Source: Pagrus major
Lineage: Eukaryota > Chordata > Actinopteri > Spariformes > Sparidae
Direction of reading: 5' to 3'
Length of the DNA: 64,000 nucleotides
Assembly: GCF_040436345.1 (NCBI RefSeq)
Contig: NC_133223.1
Location: forward strand, 30,243,493-30,307,492
The translations under genes and the position numbers were made by a program. The notes under the pieces were generated by a model, which was not told where the DNA came from, did not search any database, and worked only from the letters and a program-made list of their open reading frames with translations. Every line of letters begins with the position of its first letter. Within the stretch, counting starts at the first letter, position 1. This document shows positions 1 to 11,570 of this stretch, one piece after another.

Positions 1-329
1 GAGAATTAATTCTGTACAGATTAAAGCTGTGGATTGTGATGAAAGCTTTTATGATCGTAAATGCTCCCTAAGCCGCATGTTTACCTTTTCATAGTGTTCC
101 AGCAATCAATTGTTTTGTTAGTGGTTGTTAATGGTGTAATTCTGATTTACACTCAGGAAAACAATGCTACAATATGCCGCTCGAAATAGGTATCGATCAG
201 TATTGGTCGGTCTATAATCAATTTGATGTTTTATTTTGACAGGTTGAACGGTGACAGATGGTTCGGTTGCTTCATGAAGAGCATGTGTATTGAAACAGTA
301 CAAGAACATCTTGTGTTTTGTTTTGACAG

Positions 330-3300
330 GTCTTTTCCCTGACGTGGGTGGAGGTTATTTTCTGCCGAGGCTGCGGGGGAAGTTAGGACTGTTTCTGGCC
401 TTGACAGGTTTCCGTCTGAGGGGTCGTGACGTTCAGAGAGCTGGAGTGGCCACTCACTTTGTAGAGTCAAAGAAGGTAATAGGAGAAGAAACGCACAAAA
501 AATGTACTCGGTTATACGTAATTGTTTTATTTTGATGGGTTACGAATGAAAAATGCTTTTATCTGAAACAGAAAACCTATTTCATACAGGACTGCAGACA
601 ATCAACCTGGAACTTTTCAATATATTGCTTTCAATTCATTATCTAAACCACTTTACAGCCCATGCACTGTGTGAGCGTGAGTGATGATGCAGGACAGGAG
701 CATGGCGCGGGGGGGGGGAGATTGAGGTTGAAGCTCCACTGGAGAGCCGGATGCTGAGTCACCGGGTGTCTCACTCTTGTTTTAGAGTGCCAACCTACAC
801 CGGCTGGTCCAGAGGCAGGTTGTGTTTGTCTTGCTGTTGGCGTCAGGTCAGAACAGTGGGCGGCACAGTTTGTTTTAAGACTGTAACCTTGATTCTGAGG
901 ACAGACGAGCAGCGGGGTGGATAAAGTTTATTTGTACAAATTTTACAGCAGAGTTTGACCAAATAACGAGGCTGGAAAAATGTCTCACCTGATTGGAAAT
1001 GAAGGAAACTGCAAACTGCGGATATGTTGACACTTTAAATGTCTTTCTGTTTAAATTTAGATTTTATGTCATGACAACACTGTACTAATACCTTGGTTAC
1101 ATTTAGGCACAAAAACCACTCGGTTAAGGTCAGAAAAAGATCACGTCTTGGCTGAAAATACCTTTTTTTTCCACCACAAACACAACTGGAATATGTCCCT
1201 ATGTCTTGTTGAAACACCATCTTGAACAGTGGTGTCTGCTGTCACGCCTCCACCATCCCACCTACATCCCGACATGAAAGTCAGCTCATATGTATGTGAT
1301 GTGAACATGATATGACACATACATTTGAACGTGTCAGTGGTTTGCAGAAACATAAAATGCCAACATTTTGTTCTGGGCAGTATAAGTGCTGCCTGATTAG
1401 TCGAGCCTGCACATAAACGAGGAAGGAATCGGCCAATCCAGAGCAGCCAGTTCCTCAAAAATATATTATTTCAGCGGTGAGTTTTAACGCCGAGCCTTCT
1501 GCTTCAATAGATCCCGGACCTGGAGAAGGAGCTGGTGGACTTGAAGTCTCCTTCTGCTGAAGACGTCTCCAAAGTGCTGGATTCCTTCCAGAACCAGGTC
1601 AGAATCTTTACACATGCAAACAGTAAGACAGAGGCCATGTCCACACGTATTCAGATATTTTGCTAAATGCTAAATGATAGTAATTGTCTAATACCTTGGA
1701 TATGCATTCTCATGTGTACACAAGATATTTTGTGAAACGAAGTTTGTGTGGACAGAAAGTGGAGAGAAAATGTCCATTTACAGGAAGTATCTGTATACGT
1801 GTGGACACGGCCTAAAGTTGAACCTACAGTATACAAAACAACTTCAATAATCAGCGAGCTGCCCTTCAGACGTCTGTTTTCATGTCAGCCTACGTCTGTG
1901 TTGATGATTCTGGTTCTGTCCACAGAGCAGTCTGGACTCTGAGAAGCCTTTTGTCTTGGAAAAGCACATATCTGATATTGACAGGTAGGCCTCGAACATT
2001 TTCCAAATCTTCCTCTCTGTCTGTTATTCTGTAGTTCATTACTGTCAACAGATGCCATGAAAAGACAGTGCGTTTGTCTTTGTGATGTACACCTTCAATA
2101 GCTGATGAGTACTTTTATCTAAAACAGCTGAGCTCTGTGGTTTCAGCAGGTGTCAGACAGGAGTTCAGCAGATAGTTGTTTGTTTTCATCTATTTTTAGC
2201 CGTGGATTTGGGGCTCATTGATGTTTTTTTGATAGTTTTTGGACAAACAGTGGAGCTCAGTGGTACAGAGTTATAACACATATCAGGCTTTTGAAGTAAA
2301 ATTCATCGTTTGTTTTGTTGACATAAGAGAAATATAGAATATCAGCAGCTAAGAAACAGAAGCAAATAAGAGGGAAGTGAGTCCATGTTGAACTTTCTCT
2401 CCCCTCAGGCTGTTCAGCTCCAGCAGTGTGGAGGGCATCGTGCAGAACCTGAAGGCCGACGGCTCAGAGTTCGCCAACAAACAGGCTGAGGTTTGATAAT
2501 TTAACAATAATTTGTTTATTCTCCAAGTAATCGGCTGATCTACCAGTTCCCTCTGTGCTCCACCATCAGATAAATCCCACTGACTGGAGTGGAGCCAGGG
2601 CATTATTTGGATTTAGCAGTATATGTCAGTAATTAGTAGTTACCCCAGTTTAAGCACTTAATGGGGTTAGTCTTAGTGTTGTATCTCGTTGGCCGGACCA
2701 GAATCCCTACTGTGAGATTTCAGAGCTGTTCGTAGTCTCACATATTTTCTTTTATGTTTCTAAAATTGAATTTTCAGGTCGTTTCCACCCAGAACGAAGG
2801 CGTATAACCTCTAACCTACAGAGTTCAAAATGTCTTTCTGGTTCACCAACAAACACGTAAACACTTTCAGGATCCTGAATAATCAGAATTAAAGCCAGTG
2901 GGTGGTCGGCTCAGGCATCAAATATTTATTACACAACCACTTCCTCAGCTACTAAACCACGGACTCTCTGTCCGCTCCTTCACATTAAACATTCATAGAG
3001 TCTTTGTCCTTTAGTTACACGATCACATGGATTTTTCCATATTTTCCATAATTTTCTTTTTGTAAAAGTACATTAAGCCATCCGTCACCATCTTGTCAAA
3101 GTCTCTTGTATGGAAAGGCTCAATCCAAATGTCTGGACTCTACCACTGTTGCAGACTCGCAGACTTTGTGGGTGTCTGTAAGTGCTGAGAGCTGTTCAGA
3201 TCCACAATCCGTCCAGTCCAAAAGGGTCATCAAGCGGACTTTCTGCAGACTTCACCAGACTTCACCGGTTTAATTACCCACAATTCATTGCAATATGGAT

Positions 3301-4119
3301 GTGACATACTTTTTTAATCCATTAATTGAATCATGTGGACCAGAAATAATATCCAACCACGTTATGACACAGAAATTTAGGCTATAGAGGTAATAAATTA
3401 TATGCTATTATTGAAGTTGGCTTTAGGCTTGTCAGTCAGCTTATATCGCCTTCTGCAGTGTTGACATTTGGATTCAGGCTTAACCTCCCTGTGTCTCCTC
3501 TTCCAGACTCTGTCAAAGATGTCGCCCACATCCCTGAAAATCACCTACAAGCAGCTGAAGGAAGGCGCGACTCTGAGCCTGGCAGACGTGTTGGTGATGG
3601 AGTATCGGCTGAGCCAGGCCTGCATGGTAAAAAAAAAAACCAACAGACGTACCACCTACAGACAAATTATCAACATCTGGCAGCTTCATTTCAGTGCATT
3701 TATTCTTGTAGTGATCATATTTGGATTATCTTAATCCATCTGGCTGGTTTAGTTTAGTGTACTTGATATGTTGGAGATGTTTTCTTACTGGATTGTTTCT
3801 GTTGTTTTGCAGAGAGGCTGCGACTTCTATGAGGGCGTAAGAGCCGGTAAGTCACCGCAGAACACGGAGACAAAAGTGGAATATGGTGGATGAGAAATTA
3901 GAGGAGCAGCAAGTAAATCTTAAACTACTATAATTTCGTCTTTGTTTGACATCTTCTCACTCATATTCCTTTCTCTTTGTCCTGATTTTCTGTGGCTTTC
4001 CAGTGCTGGTCGACAAGGACCAGAGTCCGAAGTGGAGCCCGTCCACTCTCGAGGGGGTTTCTGATCAGATGGTGGAGCAGTGCTTCTCCTCACTGGGAGC
4101 CAAAGATCTGACTCTCTGA
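330..4119 (+). CDS. hibch: HIBCH, 3-hydroxyisobutyryl-CoA hydrolase (C-terminal part, 5' exons outside window)
   Basis: This mitochondrial enzyme of the crotonase fold releases 3-hydroxyisobutyrate from its CoA ester in valine catabolism. Seven coding exons can be traced: 330-475, 1511-1597, 1926-1984, 2409-2490, 3507-3626, 3813-3846 and 4004-4119, all with AG/GT borders and compatible phases, giving about 214 residues against about 386 in the human protein. The first exon carries the family signature [13 protein letters not shown], whose Asp belongs to the active site, then [13 protein letters not shown]. Later exons give [19 protein letters not shown] and DKDQSPKW, all typical of HIBCH. The first exon starts in the middle of a glycine codon, so at least one upstream exon lies left of the window; I saw none in bases 1-329. 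The stop is TGA at 4117-4119. It sits next to C2orf88 and MSTN as in other vertebrates. Confidence 0.95.
1160..1460 (-). repeat. Fragment of the 11571-12840 element family, inverted
   Basis: On the minus strand this contains the terminal motif 'tttctgcaaaccactgacac' and the sub-terminal block around 'ggatggtggaggcgtgacag', which matches 11708-11732. It sits in a HIBCH intron (between exons ending at 475 and starting at 1511). Confidence 0.55.
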
Positions 4120-4945
4120 AGTCCGACAGCTCCTCGCCTTCAAACACACACACCGAAAAGCCTTCACCGAGCTTCATGTCCTCACATCCCTTTATGGTGT
4201 GTGAGAGGACTGCGGCACTGAGGATGAGAGAAAGTGTTATTTTATGACAAACATAGGTCATTTCCTTCATAGTTCGATGACATTTTACAGGAAACATCCA
4301 GGCTGCTCCTCTGCAGCCGAGGAGGAGAATCTGATTCATGCTCACGGCGAGAAATCCAAAATAGTAACAGAAGAAGTAGCTAACAGACGCAGTGTGTCAC
4401 ACATGAGAAATGTTTAGAGTAAACTTGCTCTGCAGTGCAGTGGAGTCATTTTTGACTCTGCTGCTGTGAATTTCAGGAATCTGCAGCATTAACACGAGGA
4501 CATGAGGAGGAGAATGAGCTCACCACTGAGTGCTTTATTACATTTCCTGTTGGTGTTTGTTGATGTGACATTGATCGGATCATTTGTATTTCTGCTGTGT
4601 GGTCACTTGTTCTAATTCAGATCATGTATCATCTCCATTTTATTCATTTCTGTAGTTTGTGTTTTTCAGGTTTCAGTGAAATCTGTAATTTTAGGTAGAA
4701 ATGTTAGTAATCTCCGACACTCCCAAGAAATGTGACAGATTTAACAATGTCTGCGTGTTTTGAGTGCATTTACATGACTGTTACTTTCTTTGCATTTTAG
4801 AAAACAAACGTGTTTTCAGCAGTTTGAAATGTGTGTGGTATCGTTGGACTCAAATCACCTCCCCAGAAATCAATATCTGCATTATTAATGAGACAAACAG
4901 TCGGATTAGACATCCATGCTGGAGCAGAGAGCAATAAAGAGAGCT
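4120..4945 (+). other. hibch: HIBCH 3'UTR with polyadenylation signal
   Basis: Non-coding sequence after the HIBCH stop. An AATAAA at 4933-4938 is the best candidate poly(A) signal, giving a 3'UTR of roughly 0.8 kb. The transcript end is inferred from that hexamer only. Confidence 0.55.
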
Positions 4946-5388
4946 AACACTAAATGTTGTGTGTTCTTGTGAAGAAGCTGCTCGTGTATAAAAAAGATCT
5001 TCGGTTATTGAGGGCAGGGACTTTTATGACTTGCTTATAAAGTGTCCTTGTAAAAACGGGAACAGGCCTTTTATGAAGGAGCCTTTGTTATCATGAAAGC
5101 ACCAAACTGCCGCTGAGATATGAAGTCTGGAAAGTAAATATTTTAATTGCATGTTGGGTTGCGAGCAGGTCTGTTCTACCTGCAGTACTCGCAGGACATC
5201 TACACTTGTATGTTACAAATGATTGACCAAGCAAATGATCACAAACGCATGATTTCTGTAGCTATCTGAAGCAGTGATTCTCAACCCGGGGTGTTTGGAA
5301 AGACTGACGAGAAGCAGAGAAGTCTGTAGATAACAAGTAAATGAAAAATGGTTGAAAAGGTTTGCGACTACAAGGAGTTTTTAACTAC

Positions 5389-5605
5389 ACTGAACAAAAA
5401 TATAAACGCACGACCACACCTGTGAGGCGGGATGGATTATCTCGGCAAAGGAGAAGTGCTCACTAACACAGATTTAGACAGATTTGTGAACAATATTTGA
5501 GAGAAATGGTCTTTTGTGTATATAGAAAATGATTTAGATCTTTGAGTTCAGCTCATGAAAAATGGGAGCAAAAACAAAAGCGTTGCGTTTATATTTTCGT
5601 TCAGT
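5389..5605. mobile_element. Short non-autonomous DNA element with 22 bp inverted ends
   Basis: The left end ACTGAACAAAAATATAAACG (5389 onward) is mirrored almost perfectly at 5584-5605, about 217 bp overall. The interior also matches my memory of a DNA transposon family abundant in fish, including the stretch about seeing 'tgtgaacaa' and 'aaggagaagtgctcacta' at 5442-5490. It has no coding capacity, so it would be a deletion derivative. Confidence 0.75.
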
Positions 5606-6865
5606 TTAGCTACTTTAAAGTAGCGACCAAATGGTAGCTAACGATGACGTATTTTTGTAAGCTAACCCGGAAGTTAGCATCGCCCTGGTTCCATCAACGA
5701 CATTTTTTTTGTATTAGCTACACATTTTGTTCAACACGACCACTTTTGTGATTTTCGAAGCGTAAATTAAATCTCTAGCAGTAAAAAGCTAATGTTAGGC
5801 TATAAACAGACAACATCATGGTCACACGACTTAAATTTCACCACCACCAAGCATCTTGCTACACAATTGCTATACACGTTTTCTATAAACTGATCAATGT
5901 ACAAGTTGTAAAGTCAGAGTTAAGATAGTTTGTCACTAAAGTCGACCTGTAAAGATGATAAATTGTTGAAATAGTAACGATAAATGCTTGACATTCATCG
6001 TTTTAAGGGATTAAGAAACATTTGAAATACTGTAGTTAGCTATTTACACTAAAATGAAAAGTTTAAAATCCATTCAAACAGTTATAAAACGTGACAGCTG
6101 GTATCAGTGAAGGGTAACTTTACGTCATTGAGCAGGACTGTTTATCAGGAACATCTGATCTACAGGATGAAACACCTTCACTTTGTCTCTTTTAGTGTTT
6201 TCTCTTCCTGCCTCACATCCACAGTCTGACTCAATCTCGTTTCATCAGCAGCCTTGTATAAACTGTGCGTCCTATTCATCCAGCAGCTCCAGCACTGCAG
6301 TCTGAGGCTCTCTCAGCCTTCAGACAGGATCAACTCCCACATACTGTAGGCAGTAAACACCGAGAACACAGTCTGAGCGTTTCTCTCCACGTCACCGATA
6401 AAAACCTTTATGGCTTCCATTTACTCTTCAAACACACGCCGGCCAGCAGTCGCCTCTAAAGGCCTTTTGTTTGTCTTTTATGACGCTGAACTTTTACCCT
6501 CTCGTACAGGACGCAGCACATCCTCCTGACGCGTTTGACGGGTATTTAAGATAAATATTGTTGAGTCTGTATGAGCCGATAATGTGTCGACGAGCACCTG
6601 AGTGTGCTTCAGTGAAACAAAGAGGCTGCTCTGAGAAAATAATGGTGAACTGATGTTTCAGTGATGTTGGAAGGCATAAATCTGCTTTAATGGCATCATC
6701 AGTTTTTACACATACTGTATGTACAGTTTACAAGTTAAATGGATATTGTACTAAAGGAATATGACACCATGTTAGTTATTTTATGATGAAATCTTCTCAG
6801 GCCAACATGTATCGTCTTTTAAAAGCTGCTTTTCAGAGGTTATTTTTCAGTAATTTGGCAGCAGA

Positions 6866-7115
6866 CGGAGCTGAAACTATAAGTCAATTGGAGAAAATGA
6901 ATCAATAACTATTTTAATAATAAGTGTTTAATCATTTTAGTCGTTTTTCAAACAAAAATGTCAAACTTTTGATGGTTCCAGCTTCTTAAATGTGAGGATT
7001 TGCTGATTTTCTTTGTCATTAATGACAGTAAATAAAGAGTTTTTGGAGTTTGGATATTTTTCATAATTTTTACACGATTAATGGACTGATCGTGAAAATA
7101 ATCGTTAGCTGAAGT
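6866..7115. repeat. Dispersed AT-rich fish repeat, copy 1
   Basis: Contains the run 'ttttcaaacaaaaatgtcaa', then 'ggttccagcttctt' and 'gtgaggatttgctg', which recur at 7605-7790, 7925-8392 and 49195-49490. The family is common in fish genomes by my recollection; class not determined. Confidence 0.6.
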
Positions 7116-7227
7116 CCAACTTTACAATAAAGTCAACTGCACCAGAATAAAACACTGATACAAAACTCCTCTGCTGCCATTTACCTGTCGTAGGTAGTGA
7201 ATTACTGATCAGCTGCTTGATTCACTC

Positions 7228-7531
7228 AAAAAATTATTTTCCTAAAACACTGACTTTATGTATTTCAATCTCACATTTTTTTTTTAAATTATTTCATAAG
7301 TTCAACATAAATATTATCATTTAATGCAAAGTATTTTTAACATGTTGAGTTGATGTGAATAAATTGGAAAACTGCCTAAATAAAGTTAATGCAAATTTTC
7401 AAGTATTATACGTAAAAGTAATCCATTACATGTGGATTACTTTTATGTATAACAATAAAAAATTATTGTAACAGGATCAGATGGAGATTTAATGTGATTG
7501 AAATACATGAAGTCAATGTTTTAGGGAATTT
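7228..7531. mobile_element. Hairpin-type inverted repeat element
   Basis: The block 7228-7276 (containing 'tttatgtatttcaatctcac') is repeated in inverted form at 7491-7531. A second, inner palindrome with arms 'aaaagtaatcca'/'tggattactttt' lies at about 7405-7444. The layout suits a small non-coding foldback transposon; no target duplication was established. Confidence 0.6.
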
Positions 7532-7604
7532 TTTTTTTTTTTTTAAATAAGCTTCTTGAGTCTTTGACCAAATAAAGTAATAGTTAAACCACTGAGTCAA
7601 GTGA

Positions 7605-7790
7605 CACAAAATTGATCAGCGAATAATTGTGAAAATCGATTTATCGTTGGTCATTTTTCAAGCAAAAACTCCAAACAACAAACATTTACTGGTTCTAGCA
7701 AATGTCCCATTTAATGCTCACTTACGGAAAAAAAACTGAGCATCTTCGGGTTTAGATCTTTTGAATTTAAATAAGCTTCTTGGGACTTTT
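7605..7790. repeat. Dispersed AT-rich fish repeat, copy 2
   Basis: Shares 'tcatttttcaagcaaaaact', 'ggttctag' and the later 'catcttcgggttt' with the copies at 6866-7115 and 49195-49490. Confidence 0.5.
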
Positions 7791-7924
7791 GAAAAAATCA
7801 ATAGTTATATATTTTTCTAAAAAAACTGAAGTTAGACATAGGTCATTTGAGGTACATATATAGGGAACTAAAGACTGGCCGGTTCAGTTGTCACTATTGT
7901 TCTGGCTGCCAAATAACCCTTCAA

Positions 7925-8392
7925 CAAGAGCTGCAACAAATAATCAATTAGTCGACTGACAGAAAATAAATCAACTAGTAGTGATAATTGATGATTTTTT
8001 CACGTAAAAATTCCAAATTTTGATGATTTTTTCACGTAAAAATTCCAAATTTTGATGACTTTTTCAAGCAAAAATTCCAAATTTTGATGATTTTTTCACG
8101 CAAAAATTTCAAATTTTGATTTTTTTTTTTAAAAATCAAATTTTGATGATTTTTTCAAGCAAAAATTCCAAATTTTGATGATTTTTTCACGTAAAAATTC
8201 CAAATTTTGATGATTTTTTCACGTAAAAATTCCAAATTTTGATGATTTTTTCAAGCAAAAATTTCAAATTTTGATGATTTTTTTTTTTAAAAAAATCAAA
8301 TTTTGATGATTTTTTTTTTTAAAAAAATCAAATTTTGATGATTTTTTCAAGCAAAAATTCCAAATTTTGATGATTTTTTCAAGGACTTGATG
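7925..8392. repeat. Dispersed repeat copy 3 with an internal tandem array
   Basis: The copy begins with 'caagagctgcaacaaataat' and 'tcgactgacagaaaa', the usual start of this family. From 7989 to about 8392 a unit of roughly 32 bp (core 'ttgatgattttttcacgtaa' followed by aaattccaaat) is repeated about a dozen times, with variants in which the unit centre is replaced by poly-T. An apparent minus-strand ORF at 8264-8479 is only a translation of this array. Confidence 0.85.
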
Positions 8393-9711
8393 CTTTTCCT
8401 TGACATACTTGACAATGACCTGAACGTCTGTTGGTTGATTAAAACAAGCTATACCTGTCTGTGGTTGTTCAACAGACATTTTTTACTTTATTCTGAGAAT
8501 TTATTGACAAAAAAGTTGAGACGCTGTGCAAAACTTACAGAAAACTGAGTGTGATATTTTGCCAATCTTTTTCGACATATACTCAATTTAAAACACTATA
8601 AAGACAATATATTTAATGTTTTTATCTCATCAACTTGTTTGGTTTTTGGTAAATATACACTTATTCTGAATTTGCCAGCGACATGTTTCAGACAGGAGCC
8701 AGTTCAACACTGTTGTTACTTTCCAAATGATTTTCTTCCGTTTTCATTAGTTTTACACAGCGTCCTCAACTGTTTGTGGAATCAGGGTTGTAAGAGACAG
8801 TTTGATTGATAATGAAAACGATCATTAGTTTTTACCAAAGGGCAATATAACACCTCAGGGAATCTATCCTTTTATTTAATGATCACAGAGGAAGTGTTGG
8901 ATGAGTCCGGCCAGTGTAGCAGCATCTCTCATCTCTGTCCAAACACCTGCTGGTTTCATATAATTTAAAATGGGTGACCTTTAAAAACTCCATAAGGAAG
9001 CATTGGCAGCCTTTCAGTGGAAGACACAGATGTTTGAATGAGGACGTCACACTGGATCAGATTTTTAACTCTTAAGGCCGTCTGAAGAAGTCAAATCTTT
9101 CCTTTTAGACGACCACACGACCTGAAGTTTAAAAACTGAATCTGTTGTGAGTTTGTAAACACAGACGACACCACAGTTTGTAAAAAATGAAACCTTTCTC
9201 AGTGATTAGACATCAGCGTTATGGCAACATCTTTAATGTATGGCCCAAAAATAAGAAATATAGATTTCCATCACCCGGTTTTATATGTCATTGAAATTAA
9301 CATGTAAAATAAAATCATCCTCCAGCAACTGCAAAGAAAATGTGCACCTTTAATTGCATGAACTGATCAAACTATCACATTCTTGTCTCACTGCCGTCAG
9401 CTCTTTCTTGTGCTATTCAAACGGACCCTTCAAGGTTTCTGAATCCCAACATTCACAGAAAAACAGTTTTTCAGTCCAACAGTGACATTTATCATTTCAT
9501 CTGAAGCAAAACAAACGGCGTCAGATTAAGAATTAGGAGTACGGCGTCACCGCTCTAATCTTCAGGGGGTGTCGACAACATGTTTGGAGGGAAAGAGATT
9601 AGTGCAACTTGTGTTTTGATTTTTTTTTTAGTGTGATGCTTTTAATAGCACACAGAGTATTTCAACCTCACCTAAACACTGCAGCTTGTAAACAGAGGCT
9701 TTGAAACACCA

Positions 9712-10043
9712 TTAAAAAGGCGCAATATGTAAGAATTATCTGTCGTAATCATACTCCAAACAAACAGGGGGCAGCATAACACCAGAGTAACCGCTAACAG
9801 CTGCTAAGTGTAGCTGCCGTTAGCTAGTAAGCTCAGTTAATGGTGCTGCTAGCGGTCGTATTAGCTGACTTTGCCCGGACTGGGAGCTCGGAGCACCGGG
9901 GGAGTTTTGATGTTGTTTACTGCCAGACCATATCTGGGGGCTAGCTGGTTAGCATGCTCACTTCAACAGACATAACTCAACACTGTTAATTACAATAATT
10001 TTTGAATGTTTTCAACTAAAAGTCTTACATATTGCACCTTTAA
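9712..10043. mobile_element. TTAA-flanked MITE, family 1 copy A
   Basis: The ends are inverted copies of each other: GCGCAATATGTAAGA near the left edge and TCTTACATATTGCACC at the right edge. Both sides carry TTAA (9712-9715 and 10040-10043), the target site expected of piggyBac-type transposition. The interior includes 'gggggcagcataacaccaga' and GCTA-rich sequence shared with 52838-53090 and, in degraded form, with 34115-34300. No ORF. Confidence 0.75.
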
Positions 10044-10080
10044 AAGAAATGTGTCCCTCACAATTCACTGCCATACATAC

Positions 10081-10130
10081 TTTTTTTTCTGAAATAAGGT
10101 CCCATGGTGGTTCACTAGAAGTAGCATGAC
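10081..10130. repeat. Solo fragment of the 26946-27575 foldback element
   Basis: The run 'ctgaaataaggtcccatggt' is nearly identical to both arm ends of the foldback element at 26946-27575. Confidence 0.5.
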
Positions 10131-10333
10131 TTCGTCTGTCTACACCTTCCAGGTTAACATCAGATGATTCGTCAGAGAGTCAGGAAGGAAGTCGGCCAGC
10201 GTGACTAAACGTAACGTGACAATCACATTACCTCGTCCGTCAACACTTTAGATTTTCATTGGCAATGGTGGTTTTTAACAATGAAGACAACAGCTCCCAC
10301 GATCCCACACTACTTCACACGTCAAACATTTTA

Positions 10334-10645
10334 TGGTGCGTTCCACTGCGCTCACAACTCCAACACAGTTACTTTTTTACATCCTGAGCAATTTTTACTT
10401 TATAAAGTGTTTGTTTTTGAAACATGCAGCAAATACAACTTTAGAGTGGCCATTTTCACTTTCCTTCAGTTGATCTGCGGTCAATACAATTACTCCTGTC
10501 CTCAACTGTTTAATCAGCTGCTGTAGTTTCTTGTGAAGTTCGCAGACTCGCCATCCGAACAGCCGTTTGCGGCGAGCGTCCATGAAAAATAGTCGGAAAT
10601 ACTGACCTGAAAATTACGATTTCCTACTCGCAATGGAACGCACCA
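10334..10645. mobile_element. MITE with 12 bp perfect inverted ends
   Basis: TGGTGCGTTCCA at 10334-10345 is mirrored exactly by TGGAACGCACCA at 10634-10645, with 288 bp between them and no ORF of recognisable origin. Flanks show no clear target duplication. It lies a few dozen bases left of 'ttacatattgtgcgtttaac', an end-like piece of MITE family 1. Confidence 0.65.
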
Positions 10646-11570
10646 TTACATCTTTTGCTTTTCTTGTTTTGTTTGAGAGACCACCTAGTGGCAGACATTA
10701 CATATTGTGCGTTTAACAAGGACTTTTTCATTTACTACATCCGTACTGGTTCGACGACCCGATACAATGGACAGTTTTAAATCCATACTGAAACAGTACC
10801 ACTGTTATCAGAGAAGACCTGGGGAGAAGGCAAGTGGAGGGAATACCCTGCCACTGTTTTATATGGCTTATCAGCATGTTTTAAGTATTCTTACTGTTAC
10901 TGGTTCCTGCTGTTATGTTTTTTAATTCATTAAATGCAACACTATTAAAAGCTATAGTCACTGCAAATAGTTGTGTGGCAGTTAAAGTGTCCTCATCATC
11001 AGTAGAGACAAAGCTAGCGATGTGAATTTGGGGTAAATCCCAGTGACATCAGTTAACAGTTCCTGTGTTCAAGCTACACTCCTTCCACTGTCCAGTGAGC
11101 AAATACCAGATCTGGATAATGTCGCCCCTCATATGAATCATCACCAGTATAAAACAAGTCACCTAAACTGTGTTGGGCCCAAAGTAACATTCATTAAGGA
11201 CTTTGGCAGGTTGTGAACCTCTATTCCAAATATATCTACTCTGTCCCCTGGTATGTATCAATGGAGCAGCACCACACGAGTTCAAGAAGTCAAACATACA
11301 CTGGATTAAAATGTCATGGGTTTACAGGTTTGCATATTTATGCTGTTGTCCTCTGTCGGGCAGATGGCAGTATTTCTCAGTCAGGCGTTGTACAATGACA
11401 CAATTTTGACAAAAAAAACAAAAAACTAGGCCTACAACATTTTTAACCAGAACCAAGTGGTTTTTTTTAACAACAGTTCTGTTGACGGGATAAATCCTTT
11501 TTGAAAAGTGTGTCAATCCGTTCTCATGTCCTGCTCTCTGGGAGAGACCAGCAAGTCCTTTGTGATGTGG

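Noticed and set aside
3920-4345. 141-codon minus-strand open frame
   Set aside because: It overlaps the last HIBCH exon and 3'UTR in antisense, with no family resemblance.
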